64,000 nucleotides of DNA from Decorospora gaudefroyi (lineage: Eukaryota; Ascomycota; Dothideomycetes; Pleosporales; Pleosporaceae), in NCBI GenBank assembly GCA_010015605.1, contig ML975357.1, forward strand, positions 1-64,000. The letters run 5' to 3'. Position numbers and translations under genes: made by a program. Shown here in pieces: positions 10,303 to 20,660 of the stretch (positions within the stretch are counted from its first letter, which is position 1; each line of letters opens with the position of its first letter). The notes beneath the pieces are model-generated. The model was not told the origin of the DNA. It saw nothing but the letters and a program-made list of their open reading frames with translations, and made no database searches.

Positions 10303-12587
10303 ATCGGTCCGTTGAGCGAGATTGGCGCAGACTTAAGCAGGTGCCTGCAGATTATGGATACCTCCTGTGTAGAGGTCGGTACAGGCTTACTGTATCGTTA
10401 GGGGTTTTCATGTGGTAATATCGTTGAATTGTTTGTAGTAGTGGGAATGTCAACAATCTTGCATGGACCTAAATAAATGCGTCTTTAACATAACGATCCA
10501 ATGATTCTTTTAACGGTCGACACTTTACAAAGCGTGCAAGTATTCGGTGGTGCATACAGAATACTTAGCGTACAGTGACTGTACTTCCCTAAGTCAACCG
10601 AACAACAGAGATAGTTCGGAAGGCTGCAAAGGGATTCGCTGTGTTTTAGATGGGGCATCCGGAATTACGGGTCTGCGCAGCTTCTCTTTCTTAAATGACT
10701 GTCTGATTCGAATTCTGTTCAAAGGCCCGTAAAGAACGATCTTGGTGCTGCTATCTGAATCTGAAAGTGACGTATTTCAGGGAAACACTGTATTAATGAA
10801 TTCTTATCTAAACATCTAGACAGTCGTTAGCATTACAGTTTGGTCTTATAACAATAAAGCAAAGACCAAGATACCCATGTAAGCTAATTGCCACAATCGA
10901 GATATAGGCGCCAGGGTAAGATTGGACTCTCGGTCCCGGAGGATCTCACGATCTCCCGAGGTAATTGTTTAGTCAACACGCTACACCAAATTGACCTAGG
11001 CCTAATAAGTTATACGAGCTCCTTCTAATACGTATAGGTATCGGTATCGGTACAGTCGGGAGGGAGGTGCGGGAAGGATGCTACTACTGGGGCACGAAGG
11101 GAAAGAGACGAGAGCGGCCTGTGCACGGCGGGGTGATGTCAGCATCCACGAATTGACTCGGGCAAACTGCCACTGCCACTGCCACAACCTTCAGACTCTC
11201 AACTGCAACCGCAGCCAAAAATCACCATCTTGCAAACCCTCGGTCATTATTCGACGCCGTTTTGTATTATTATCAAAGCTGGACGTCATGTGCCTGGCGA
11301 CGTCCGCCACAGGTCGTCTTGCCTTTCCCGAGTCCCAATTGAGTTATCGCAATAATTGGCAGGTTTCTTCGTAACAAGCTTAACTCCATTATTTTATTGC
11401 CATCAAGTTCGGCGGGATAGATCCGAAAAGTCGTGCTTGGTAGCTCTGCATACCTAGGCCTCTTTGAGGGCTCTAGCTGAGACGAAGCCTGGATGCTGAG
11501 CCGTCCGTCTGCCTTGGCCTCAGACTACCACTTACTCGCAGCGCCAGCTGTGCTTAGGGCTATCATACACTTGATGCTCGGAATAATTACGGCTACACGA
11601 CTCCGACCACTACCTACGATCACCGCTCTGATTTCGCATTTTTGAATCCCAACAACTACCGTACCTCGCAGCTCAGATTGGTAAGAAGATCGACGGCTTC
11701 CTTAGTGGCTGCAGCCTCAATATGCATTGGACCAGCCTGGTTCTAACGCGACAGCCGCCCATTGAGTCTTGCCGGACGTATTCAGACGTCCGTAGCAATA
11801 TTTCACACGTACAGGAGGACACTGTTGTTTCCTATCTGTGTTGCGTTCACCATCAGGGTCCTGATCAGAAAGGCCAACTTGGATATGGAAAAGTTTCCCC
11901 GAAGGAGACAGCACTGAGCAGAAGGACTGGGGCCCGCATCGGCAATCTTACCCAGAAATCGCGGAGGGCGCTACTACACTGTACAGGCCTCCATGCTGCA
12001 ACGACGGGTACAGGGTAGGGTGTGAGAACATCTGCAGCTTGCACGCCACAACGTGCGCGTCTGTCACCGTGCATCCAAGGACCAATACCACATGCTTTGG
12101 AAACTAACCTTGCCAGGGTGCCAGGCTATGGAACGCGCATCTAACTTTTGAGTTTAGATAATAAATTGGATTCGCGAGGCTCTTCGCCCCCGGGTATTCA
12201 CAATGCGCCGGGGTTCATATGCAAATGAAATTCGATGCATCGGAGCTTACGAAGCCCAGGCTGTGCGACGAACCTTCACCGCCGATGCCGTATCACCCCC
12301 AACGGAAATAACCTACGGATGCAAGTATTTTTCCACACACCACACTTGTGATTCGACCAAGAGCCGCCGCCATGTGGCCTTGGTCACTACATCCGGGGCT
12401 GGACTAGTGGTGTACGGGATATCTGGACCCCACTTACCGTTAGTGGAGTCATTGGCCCCTGGGGCTGATCCCGACTTGCGGAAACTATGGTAGATCTTGC
12501 TCACGCCACGGTGTTCGATCCTTCGTCCACGATGTTTCTTGATCCTTCGCGACGACAATCCCTACATCCACGGTCTTGTTACCCATC
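10303..12587. other. long intergenic region, no gene supported
   Basis: About 2.3 kb between two plus-strand genes. Frames are under 100 codons and motif-free. The part from about 10430 to 10900 is visibly richer in A and T than its surroundings. A short CCACTG tandem lies near 11169-11184. The last few hundred bases should be the promoter of the 7-TM gene at 12588. Confidence 0.45.
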
Positions 12588-14107
12588 ATGGACACGAGCG
12601 GCCTACAACCATACACCAGCAGACTGGTCGCTCGTAATGGCGGCCTACACCCTCCTCCCGAAGTCATGCTCAGTTGGCCGAAGCCGAATCACATTGATCC
12701 AGAAGAAAGAGGATGGGAAGCGCCGATTGCACTATTGGTTCTACAGGGTGTAACAACTCTAGTATACGTCGCGCGGATGTGGGCAAGACTTTTCTTGTCG
12801 AAGAACGCTGGGCTGGACGACTTACTCATAAGTCTTGCCATGTTACCGCTGTTTGGTTTGACGATATCGACCGTTCTTGGTAAGCTCTACATGAGAAGAT
12901 TGCGATAAAGTCGCTGATTCGCCAAAGGCATCCGAATATATGGCTTTCAATGGCATGTATGGGACCAAACGGCAACCACGCTGGTGACCGCGCGCGAGGC
13001 GAGTAACATCTCTGTTGCCTCTGCTTTTTGTGCTGACCTTATAGATCGCCATGGCCATCGAACTCAACTACATGGTATCAACAACTTTGATCAAGGTATC
13101 CATCCTCTGCTTCTACCGTCGAATCACGGGACGACTTACGACTCAATTCGTCTACTGGGTCTGGGGATGCATCATCTTCTGCGTCGTCTACGGCGTCGTC
13201 TTTACCTTTGCCATCATCTTCACGTGTACCCCAGTCGTTGGATTCTTCCACATCTTCGATATCATGTGGAGGCTGAAAAACGAGGTTACATGCCGCAATG
13301 AAGGAGCCATCATCGTGGCATGTGCGGCCGTGAGCTCCATCCAGGACTTTATCATTTGCATGTTGCCGATATTCCTGATATGGAATTTGCACATCAGCAA
13401 ACGTCAAAAGGTTGGATTGTGTGGTATTTTCGGTGTAGGGATTATCACATGCGTCTGTGGCATATTACGAACGTACTATGCGACCTACTTGTACTACTGT
13501 AAGCTAATTTTCGCCCTTGACATTGACGCGTCAATTTCAAAAGCTGACTTTCCGTCACACAGTCACATACGACATCACCTGGACAGCATACTACGGCTGG
13601 GTTTGGACCACGCTCGAAGCGCAACTCGCCGTCATTTGCGCCTCGGCCCCCGCTCTCAAAGTATTCTTCCGCCGTTACTTCGCCCAGTACACGTCCCGCG
13701 CCGGTTATACCGCTCCCAGCAGCGGCTACAAGACGCCTGGCCTATCCTCATTCAAGTCATTCAAGTCGCCACTCCACACGCACAACTCGAAACGATCGCA
13801 AGGCTCGGCGCAAAGATCGCAATGTACCGCCGGCGGAATCCTCGGTTCGGATGTGCCCCTGGACAGAATAAAAGTGAGTCAGGGGTTGGATGTTAGGGTG
13901 GAAGAGAGGGACGATTTGAGCCGGGTGAGCTTTGGTAGTACACACGGGCTCACGGCACTTCCTATGCCGAAGCAGCCTGGATGGACGGGACGGAGCGAGT
14001 GGGTAGAGGGCTGTCGGACCGTGTGTGCTGCGCTGAGACCTGGCAGCAGAGGGACTTCGCGGAGTCGAAGTCGTGAGGGAGACGTTGAGACCGGCCCTCC
14101 GTTTTGA
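12588..14107 (+). CDS. integral membrane protein, Pth11/SAT4-type fungal rhodopsin-like domain
   Basis: Four exons: 12588-12879, 12928-12998, 13045-13498 and 13563-14107, 453 aa. Introns are 48, 46 and 64 nt. Intron 2 appears to be GC-AG (GCGAGT donor at 12999), because only that junction joins the ARE and IAMAIELNYM segments in frame; a GTGACC donor slightly upstream is the alternative. The protein has about seven hydrophobic helices, with family landmarks such as ISTVLG, KVSILCFYRR and WTAYYGWVWTTLEAQLA. The C-terminal ~130 residues are polar, Ser/Arg-rich and cytoplasmic by topology. There is no N-terminal CFEM Cys domain. Such proteins are candidate surface receptors in Pezizomycotina; the ligand is unknown. 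A related gene lies at 38182. Confidence 0.88.
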
Positions 14108-14447
14108 ATTTGCCATTGGTTTTGTTGGGCATAAAACTCCCCGCATCGTCTTTTCATTGTTTCGATCCACCATAGAGGCTCAGCTTTCGGTTTTCGACTA
14201 CTGGAGTACAGCATGTATAACATCATATCCGCTCGGCCACGGATGGAGTTTTTTTCTCTTGGACGCCACGGCTTGGTTTGCACTTTCGCATTGGGATCAG
14301 CAGATACAGGACACATATACCCGGGAGTTCCTAATAGGCGCTGGGAAAAATTTCTGGAACAAAGATTTCCAGCTTCAAGGCGCAAAACCTGAGGAAATTA
14401 TTCATAAACTACTCATACTGCACCATGTTCTAGTTCCTACCTCCTTT
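14108..14447. other. short convergent intergenic region
   Basis: The 3' regions of the 7-TM gene and the phosphatase gene meet here. Nothing else seen. Confidence 0.5.
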
Positions 14448-15425
14448 TCAACCCTCAATAAGCGCCCTCCTCACCTGTTCCACCTCATCCCCGTTCCCAC
14501 AGATCAAACCACCCCTCTCATCCGTATCGCGCACACACCTCTCCAGGACGCGATCCCCGGTCGCCGAATCCAGGGCCACACCGCCCGCACACTCGACCAC
14601 GAGCGCAATCGGGGCCAACTCGTACAACCGCCTCAACTTCGCCTCACTCTGCGCCGTAACGGGAGAAATGTACACACCATGGCCTTTAACGAGGGCATGA
14701 ACAACATCCGGCACAAGACCGCCACTATACCTCAACGTATACTTTTCCTTGACAAACCGGGTGATGAGATGCAAGTATTTTGGCTCGTCGGCCGCGGCGC
14801 GCATATTCGCTGGTGAGAAGTAGCGCGTCTTGAGGGCGGTAGGGTCCGTGAGTTTGATGTTTGGACGGACGACTTGCATAGTCCCGGCGGCAGAGTATCC
14901 GATTTCGAAGCACGTGCCTTGGGTGCCTGGGAGGCGTAGGGCGACAATGGCCGTGGTTCTGGGGCCTAGGACACCGAGGATTGCGGCGATTTGGTGGGTA
15001 GAGGGGGGCTGGTGCAGGGCGGATGTGGAGTCCCAGATGCCGATGATGGTGCCTACGCTCCAGTTTGGGGCTATGATGGAGGAGCCGTCGAGGGGGTCGA
15101 AGGCTAATGTGTACTTTTCGTCTCCCGGTGAGGATGAGGGGGTGGAGGCTTTCTCAATCGGATCTTCTTCGCTGCTTGCTGTTACGATGGATGGGCATGA
15201 GGCGATGGTTTTCCGGATACATCCTTCGGCCAAGACATCGACGTTTAGTTGGTTGTCGCCGAAGGCGTTGGCGGTGCCGATTTGGGTTACTGAGGGTGAG
15301 GTGCGGAGTGTGTTGGCGATGTCGTGGATGCATGCGAGGAGTTTGGGGAGGACTTGGTCGCGGAGTTGGGGGTGTGAAGAGGGGAGTAGGGAGGAAAGGT
15401 GGGCTGCTAGATCTGGAGATGCCAT
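14448..15425 (-). CDS. sedoheptulose-1,7-bisphosphatase/fructose-1,6-bisphosphatase-like sugar phosphatase
   Basis: Single exon, 325 aa. The Mg2+/substrate-binding signature is clear: the paired Glu of SEEDP near residue 85 and FDPLDGSS near 109-116. The C-terminal half carries YSGGLVPDVVH and a CAGGVALD segment, typical of the family's sugar-binding lobe. The arrangement resembles the plant-type SBPase branch more than classical gluconeogenic FBPase (family inference). No transit or signal peptide is evident, so it is probably cytosolic. It would remove the C1 phosphate from a ketose bisphosphate; sedoheptulose- versus fructose-bisphosphate preference is not decided by sequence. It is transcribed divergently from the nitrilase with a 479-bp shared upstream region. 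Confidence 0.88.
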   Translation of the reverse strand: MASPDLAAHLSSLLPSSHPQLRDQVLPKLLACIHDIANTLRTSPSVTQIGTANAFGDNQLNVDVLAEGCIRKTIASCPSIVTASSEEDPIEKASTPSSSPGDEKYTLAFDPLDGSSIIAPNWSVGTIIGIWDSTSALHQPPSTHQIAAILGVLGPRTTAIVALRLPGTQGTCFEIGYSAAGTMQVVRPNIKLTDPTALKTRYFSPANMRAAADEPKYLHLITRFVKEKYTLRYSGGLVPDVVHALVKGHGVYISPVTAQSEAKLRRLYELAPIALVVECAGGVALDSATGDRVLERCVRDTDERGGLICGNGDEVEQVRRALIEG

Positions 15426-15904
15426 GTTTGGTGTTTTGTGGAGATGGGGGAGTATTCAGAAAGATTCAGATTGATAGCGGAGGCATATGGATAGGGATAG
15501 TGATAGGAAAGTTTCTTTTGTCTCCCGCTAGTTACCTACACGTGGGTCTTGCATGTTCACCGGCGTGGAGTCGGCCATGATGTCATCGCGCCGTTTTATC
15601 TTGTCGACCGTGGCTTTTGAGTCGAACATGAAGTCTTCTGCACTTGTTCGAACGCTCTGCGCATGAACGTGTGTGTGGTGAGCAAGACTTTTACGCCGTG
15701 AGACGGATCCGAGGCAGGGTGAGCGGGGTAGGTAGATAAGTCACCAGCTTACCCACATAGCACGCGCCTAGCTTCCTACCACTACCAGCCATGCCGACAT
15801 GCTCCAGACTGGCTCACCACTACCCCCTTAATGCCTCAACCCGATAGTATCCAAGTCTCCCATTGAAACCGCCACATTCACTTCTCCTGTTCGAAACCTC
15901 TACG
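15426..15904. promoter_or_regulatory. divergent promoter region between phosphatase and nitrilase
   Basis: This 479-bp gap separates two genes transcribed away from each other, so it must contain both promoters. A pyrimidine-rich stretch precedes the nitrilase ATG. No specific binding site is claimed. Confidence 0.5.
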
Positions 15905-17167
15905 ATGCCGCAAAAGCTGATCATCGCCTCGGCGCAAACCCGCACCCTCTCCACCACGTCGGAAACGCTAGCCGCGCTCGAAGCCACGACCAAGCGCGCA
16001 GCCTCCCGCGGCATTGACATCCTTCTCTTCCCCGAAGCCTACCTGGGCGGATATCCTCGGACCTGCTCTTTTGGCGCTGCAGTTGGCGGACGCGCCCCCG
16101 AAGGCCGCGAGCAGTACCTGCACTATTTCCACGATGCTGTCGACGTGGGCGATGTACCGAGCGGCGGTGGACAGGAGTGGATAGAGCGCAAGCTGGAATT
16201 GCCGGGCGGCAAGAAACACCGGGGCGATGGCACGCGGGAGGAGTTGGAGCGGATTTCGCGCGAGACGGGTGTTTTTGTCGTTACGGGGTTGGTGGAGAGG
16301 TGCGCTGGCACGCTGTATTGTGCGGTGCTGTTTGTGGATCCGAAAAGGGGCGTGCTGGGCAAGAGGCGGAAGGTGATGCCGACGGGAACGGAGCGGCTGA
16401 TATGGGGCATGGGCAGTGCGAGTACGCTGCGGGCGGTGACGACGGAGATCAAGGGCGTGAAGCTGTGCCTTGGGTCGGCAATCTGCTGGGAGAACTACAT
16501 GCCGCTTCTGAGACAGAGCTTGTATAGCCAGAATGTCAACCTGTGGTTTGCGCCAACTGCTGATGCGCGGGACGCCTGGGCCTCGTTGATGCGGACGGTG
16601 GCATGTGAGGGACGGTGCTTTGTTGTGAGCGCCAACCAGTGCATGAGGAAGAAACATCTGCCCGAGTGGATTACGGGTGCGAAGCAGGAGGAGCACGCAG
16701 CACAGCCCAAAGGTGACGCGAACGGCGTTGGCACGAGGATATTACAACAAGGCAGCGGGGCGGGAAGACGCCGGAGTACCATTACTAAGACGCCAGAAGG
16801 CCACGAGATCTGCTTGCCGATTCGCGAAGATGAAAACACGGGGACCAACAGCGATACCTCCGCCATCGACTCATCCGCGCCGGCCGAAGAGTCACTGAGT
16901 CCCAAGCAGCACCCCTTCGCACAGGCCCAGTCTTCCGCTGACGGCAACGAGTTTGCGTGTCGCGGGGGCTCGATGATCGTCTCACCGTTCGGGGAGGTCC
17001 TCGCTGGCCCTCTATGGGAAGAGGAGGACGAACTGCTAGTCTCGGAAGTGGACTTTGAAGACTGCGAGAGAGGGAGGCTTGACTTTGACTCCGCCGGGAG
17101 CTACTCGCGCATGGATAGCTTCAAGTTGAGCGTTGAAGGCCTTGACCTAAACCCGCCTCCGATGTAA
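15905..17167 (+). CDS. nitrilase (carbon-nitrogen hydrolase family)
   Basis: Single exon, 420 aa from the ATG at 15905; the open frame upstream lacks another ATG. The complete catalytic triad is visible: E44 in FPEAYLGGYP, K156 in RRKVMPTGTERL and C194 in AICWENYMP. It should hydrolyse an organic nitrile to the acid and ammonia, probably in the cytosol. Compared with typical nitrilases (about 320-350 aa) there is an insertion of some 65-70 residues between the SANQC segment and the GGSMIVSPFGEVLAGP segment (about residues 258-350). The insert is Ser/Glu/Gln-rich and low in hydrophobics, so probably a surface loop. No splice signals convincingly remove it. Confidence 0.92.
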   Translation: MPQKLIIASAQTRTLSTTSETLAALEATTKRAASRGIDILLFPEAYLGGYPRTCSFGAAVGGRAPEGREQYLHYFHDAVDVGDVPSGGGQEWIERKLELPGGKKHRGDGTREELERISRETGVFVVTGLVERCAGTLYCAVLFVDPKRGVLGKRRKVMPTGTERLIWGMGSASTLRAVTTEIKGVKLCLGSAICWENYMPLLRQSLYSQNVNLWFAPTADARDAWASLMRTVACEGRCFVVSANQCMRKKHLPEWITGAKQEEHAAQPKGDANGVGTRILQQGSGAGRRRSTITKTPEGHEICLPIREDENTGTNSDTSAIDSSAPAEESLSPKQHPFAQAQSSADGNEFACRGGSMIVSPFGEVLAGPLWEEEDELLVSEVDFEDCERGRLDFDSAGSYSRMDSFKLSVEGLDLNPPPM

Positions 17168-17447
17168 GAGTTGTGAAACGTTACAATGGTGAATGGTCAA
17201 AGAGACGATTTGCCAAGTGTTCTTTGTCAACACTGTGTTGGCTTTTTTTTTTTTGAATCAGCGAAAGATATCATCAAACGCACAGCCTTTACAATGCAAC
17301 ACTCATAGAAGAAAACAACATCGCCCCCTCACCAACAGATCATATAACCCAACCTCCCACTGACTCACTACCCAACACACGCCGCTCCCTCCAACCTAAA
17401 CACCAAACCTCCTCCACCCCGAAACAACCTCACCTCCAAACTCCACA

Positions 17448-17449
<2 letters not shown>
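17168..17449. other. nitrilase 3' region and leader of the next gene
   Basis: It contains a T-run near 17245-17254 and a C/A-rich stretch leading into the CA microsatellite. No gene seen. Confidence 0.4.

Positions 17450-17484
<35 letters not shown>
17450..17484 (+). repeat. (AC)n microsatellite
   Basis: About 17 uninterrupted AC units, followed by imperfect CAGACA units up to the ATG at 17503. It therefore lies in the 5' leader of the 85-aa Cys/His protein. Confidence 0.95.
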
Positions 17485-17490
<6 letters not shown>

Positions 17491-17502
17491 AGACAGACAG
17501 CA

Positions 17503-17760
17503 ATGTCATCCTTCATCGCCAAACACCTTCCACCCTGCAACGGCAAACCCGTCCACACGCTCACCTGCGGCCACACCATCCACGCCTCCTTCCTGCACCC
17601 AATCGCCTCCTCCAAATGCGCCCCAAACTGCAAAGCCGTCGCTATGAACACCTCCGCCGAGCCATCGTTCCTCTGTCCGACTTGTTATGAGGCCGAGGGG
17701 GGAGACAAGTATAAGGGCATGGTTGAGCGTGGGAATTTGAGGGGGTGCAAGGCTGTTTGA
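17503..17760 (+). CDS. minimal Cys/His-motif protein, family member B (85 aa)
   Basis: Single exon. Almost the whole protein is the motif shared with the genes at 9514 and 21627: C12, H18, C22-G-H24-x-I, C39-x3-C43 (Asn-Cys) and C58-x2-C61, with Phe-Leu before the last pair. It is therefore a natural minimal version of the domain. No signal peptide or membrane helix. The ATG directly follows the AC microsatellite. Function is unknown. Its shortness could suggest a stray frame, but conservation of all eight ligand positions against two neighbours argues that it is real. Confidence 0.65.
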   Translation: MSSFIAKHLPPCNGKPVHTLTCGHTIHASFLHPIASSKCAPNCKAVAMNTSAEPSFLCPTCYEAEGGDKYKGMVERGNLRGCKAV

Positions 17761-17958
17761 GGAGTGAGAGGGTGGGGGAGGTAAATGTGAGGTGGATTGC
17801 AGTTTAGTAGAATGTGCATACATCTTGTTCGCTTGATAAGGATGGAAAAAGTGGCGTTTGCTGTTGGTATTGGTGTTGGTATTGTGTAAGGCTGGGTTTG
17901 GAGAGAGCACACGACGTATCCTGTCTTCTAGATTCTATAACTTATAGAAAGGTAAACT

Positions 17959-18035
17959 GCTATACTATTTTCTAATAGGTTGACTCTAAACACAGTAAAG
18001 TCGACTTGTCGGAGAGTTACCGAGTATAGTATAGC
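17959..18035. repeat. 10-bp inverted repeat flanking 57 bp
   Basis: GCTATACTAT at 17959-17968 is the exact reverse complement of ATAGTATAGC at 18026-18035. It sits in an AT-rich stretch just before the relic zone. It could be the ends of a small degraded element or chance; no target-site duplication is obvious. Confidence 0.3.
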
Positions 18036-18089
18036 GTAGAACCAAAAGCAAAGATATCAACCTCAATACCAACAACTATCTCCTAGCTC

Positions 18090-18350
18090 TCAGGGACAAC
18101 GACAAGCAGCGGCGATGCATCCAAAAGAGGAGCTAGCAAAGTCCGCAGGTTTCGCATTCAGCTTTGCATCTAGCTGGATATTGGATATGTTCAGGTCGCC
18201 ATGCACCACCCTCATTGCGTGCACAAAGCAGAAAGCGCGGATGATTTGATGCGCCCATCGGATTTTCTGAGTGTAGTTGACTTTGTTGTTCGCACAAATA
18301 TAGGGCCTCAAAATTGTAGATGGGGATATACTCGAGGCGAATACTATTGA
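18090..18350 (-). pseudogene. protein kinase fragment (relic)
   Basis: The frame ending at 18090 contains a catalytic-loop-like HGDLNISN followed about 18 residues later by ADFA, the positions of HRD-x4-N and DFG in protein kinases. Upstream of 18300 the similarity seems to continue (RLEYIP) in another frame, which implies a frameshift. Both lobes' remaining parts, the Gly-rich loop and the substrate lobe, are absent, and the fragment abuts the MFS relic. This is a broken piece, not a functional kinase. Confidence 0.55.
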
Positions 18351-18426
18351 AGAGGGGGAACCATGTTGAGGACGCGATTGATGTTGTGTCTGGGACGCCT
18401 TACGAGCGGAGCATAGGTCTTAGGTT
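18345..18426 (+). pseudogene. mutated duplicate of the 3' end of an MFS transporter gene
   Basis: This ~82-bp segment aligns with 20575-20655, the last ~27 codons of the intact MFS gene. Shared blocks include CATGTTGAGG and the order KRG-x-HVE-x-AI-x-V before GT. Roughly three quarters of positions match, and several differences are C to T or G to A in the relic (ATCAATGCT against ATTGATGTT). It meets the kinase relic head-on. It looks like the only surviving piece of a second copy. Confidence 0.6.
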
Positions 18427-18994
18427 TCAACCTAGGTAGTCAGCTTGATAGAAAGAAAAAGTGCCGTTTACCATTGCCGTTGCACAACCCCAGACCCCAG
18501 ATTTCAGAGCGCTGGTGATGTCACCTCGGTAGCAACAAACAGCAAGGTTGATCCATAGGTAGATCCCCCCCAACCCCGCATTTTGCCGTTTAGTTTCTCA
18601 CGAAACGAACCAACTGGTTCACACTTTGGTTACAACGTTGCATCGAGCACCCGGTCCGAATATAAATGCCTGCCAATCATGGGCTTTGACACATGCGATC
18701 AGCATGGACGAGCAGCCGAACGACCACGGCCAAAGCCCCGATGGTAGTGAGCGTTGGACGGCGGACAGGGCGCGAGCTACCTATGCAGCCGTGTGCTTGA
18801 AAGATGGGCAAGCTTTCGCGCAAATAAAGCTTTGGTGCGCCTGCCGTGCTTGGAGAGGTGCTTCTATGCTCTTGCCGCTTGACCTTTATTGAATTCATCT
18901 TTCACGCGTCGTCGTATGAAGCATACATTTGCAATCTTGTCGCTCTTAAATTTCCACTACAACGGGCTCTGTCTGATTCCTTCAATTGCCTATC
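18427..18994. other. upstream region of the MFS gene
   Basis: No supported gene. It follows the relic zone and should include the promoter of the transporter at 18995. Confidence 0.4.
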
Positions 18995-20660
18995 ATGGCG
19001 ACTACGGCAATGAATTACGATTACAAGGCTTCGGTTGACCATATCTCGGACGACAAAAATGCTTCCCCGGCGCTCGAGTCTGGACCTGCAGATGGACATA
19101 AGAGATTGGAGGCGCCACCGCTTGTGGCTGCTATGAGTGCAGAGGAAAGAATTCGTGCTGAGAAAAGTCTGAGGCGCAAGATTGATACGAGAATGCTTCC
19201 GATGATCATTTTGATGTACATCATGAGTAAGTAATGACTCCCAAAAATAGGAGATCTGTACCCAGGGATATAGAACGAACTCTGATTCAATAAAGATTAC
19301 CTCGATCGGAACAACATTGCCGCGGTACGCTTCGCAGGTCTCCAAGACGAACTAAACTTGAGCAGTGTGCAATACCAGGTGAGTGGAAGGATATACAAAA
19401 CTGACCTCCAACATATTAATCGAGATTCAGACCACTGTCAGCATTCTCTTCGTCGGCTACATCCTCATGCAAATTCCCTCGAACCTCTTCCTCAACAAAA
19501 CCGGCAAACCCGCCATCTACCTCCCCACGTGTATGGTCATCTGGGGCATCATATCCGGCGCAACAGGTGCAGTTCAAAACTTTGCTGGTCTAGTAGCCTG
19601 CCGCTTCTTCCTCGGTTTCATTGAAGCCGCTTACTTCCCTGGATGTCTCTTCTACCTCAGCGCATGGTACACGAGGAAAGAACTCGGTCTGCGCACCGCA
19701 GTGCTGTACTCTGGATCTCTCATCTCCGGCGCTTTCGGTGGACTGATCACCGCCGGAATCACTAGTAACATGGACGGTACGCAGGGATTGAGAGCGTGGC
19801 GGTGGGTGTTCATTTTGGAGGGGATTATCACCGTCATCATTGCCTTCGCTGCGTTCTTCATTCTCCCCAATTTTCCGCGGACAACGAGCTGGCTCACCGA
19901 CGAGGAACGTGAACTAGCTGTCTACCGCTTACGAGAAGATGTCGGCGAAGACGATTGGGTATCTGCGGAATCACAGACGTTCTTCCATGGCTTGAAGCTC
20001 GCACTCATGGATGTTAAGACGTGGGTCCTGACAGTCATGATGCTGGCCTTCGTATCGTCCGCGTCGGTGACAAACTTCTTCCCTACAGTCGTCAAAACGC
20101 TGGGGTATCCGAATATCGAAACACTGCTGCTCACAGCGCCGCCCTATGTCCTCGCTGTTGTAACGACGTACCTGAATGCATGGCATGCGGATCGCACAGG
20201 GGAAAGGTTCTTGCATATCGTCCTTCCCCTCTGTGTCGGCGTAGGAGCCTTCATCCTCGCCGCAGCTACAACCGCTACAGCGCCCCGCTACGTAGCAATG
20301 ATGCTCATGGTGCCTGGCGTCTACACCGGGTATGTGGTCGCGCTGGCCTGGATATCGAACTCTTTACCGCGACCACCGGCCAAGCGTGCGGCGGCGCTCG
20401 CCTTCATCAACGCCGTATCGAATATGAGTTCGATTTACGCCAGTTATATGTATCCGCAGCCAAAGAGTGGCCCTGCGGACTTGACGGTACCGATTAGTGT
20501 GGACTGTGCGACGGCGGCGTTGGCGATTATTATGGCGGTTACCATGAGGATTATCTTGGGGCGACTGAACAAGAAGTTGGAGAGAGGGGAGCATGTTGAG
20601 GGCGCGATCAATGCTGTGCCTGGAACGGGAGCGGAGAATGGGTTTAGGTTTTTAGTGTAG
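18995..20660 (+). CDS. major facilitator superfamily transporter, allantoate-permease/ACS type
   Basis: Exons 18995-19226, 19296-19378 and 19431-20660, 514 aa, with GT-AG introns of 69 and 52 nt. The joins restore the family sequence IMNYLDRNNIAA and SSVQYQTTVSILFVGYILMQ. The latter with PSNLFLNKTGKP is the classic TM2-loop of the anion:cation symporter family (Dal5-like), and R-x-FLGF-x-EAAYFPG follows. About twelve membrane helices are predicted, with a polar N-terminus of ~70 residues. Substrates in this family are small organic anions such as allantoate, vitamins or carboxylates; the exact one is not decidable. Part of its 3' end is duplicated at 18345. Confidence 0.92.
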
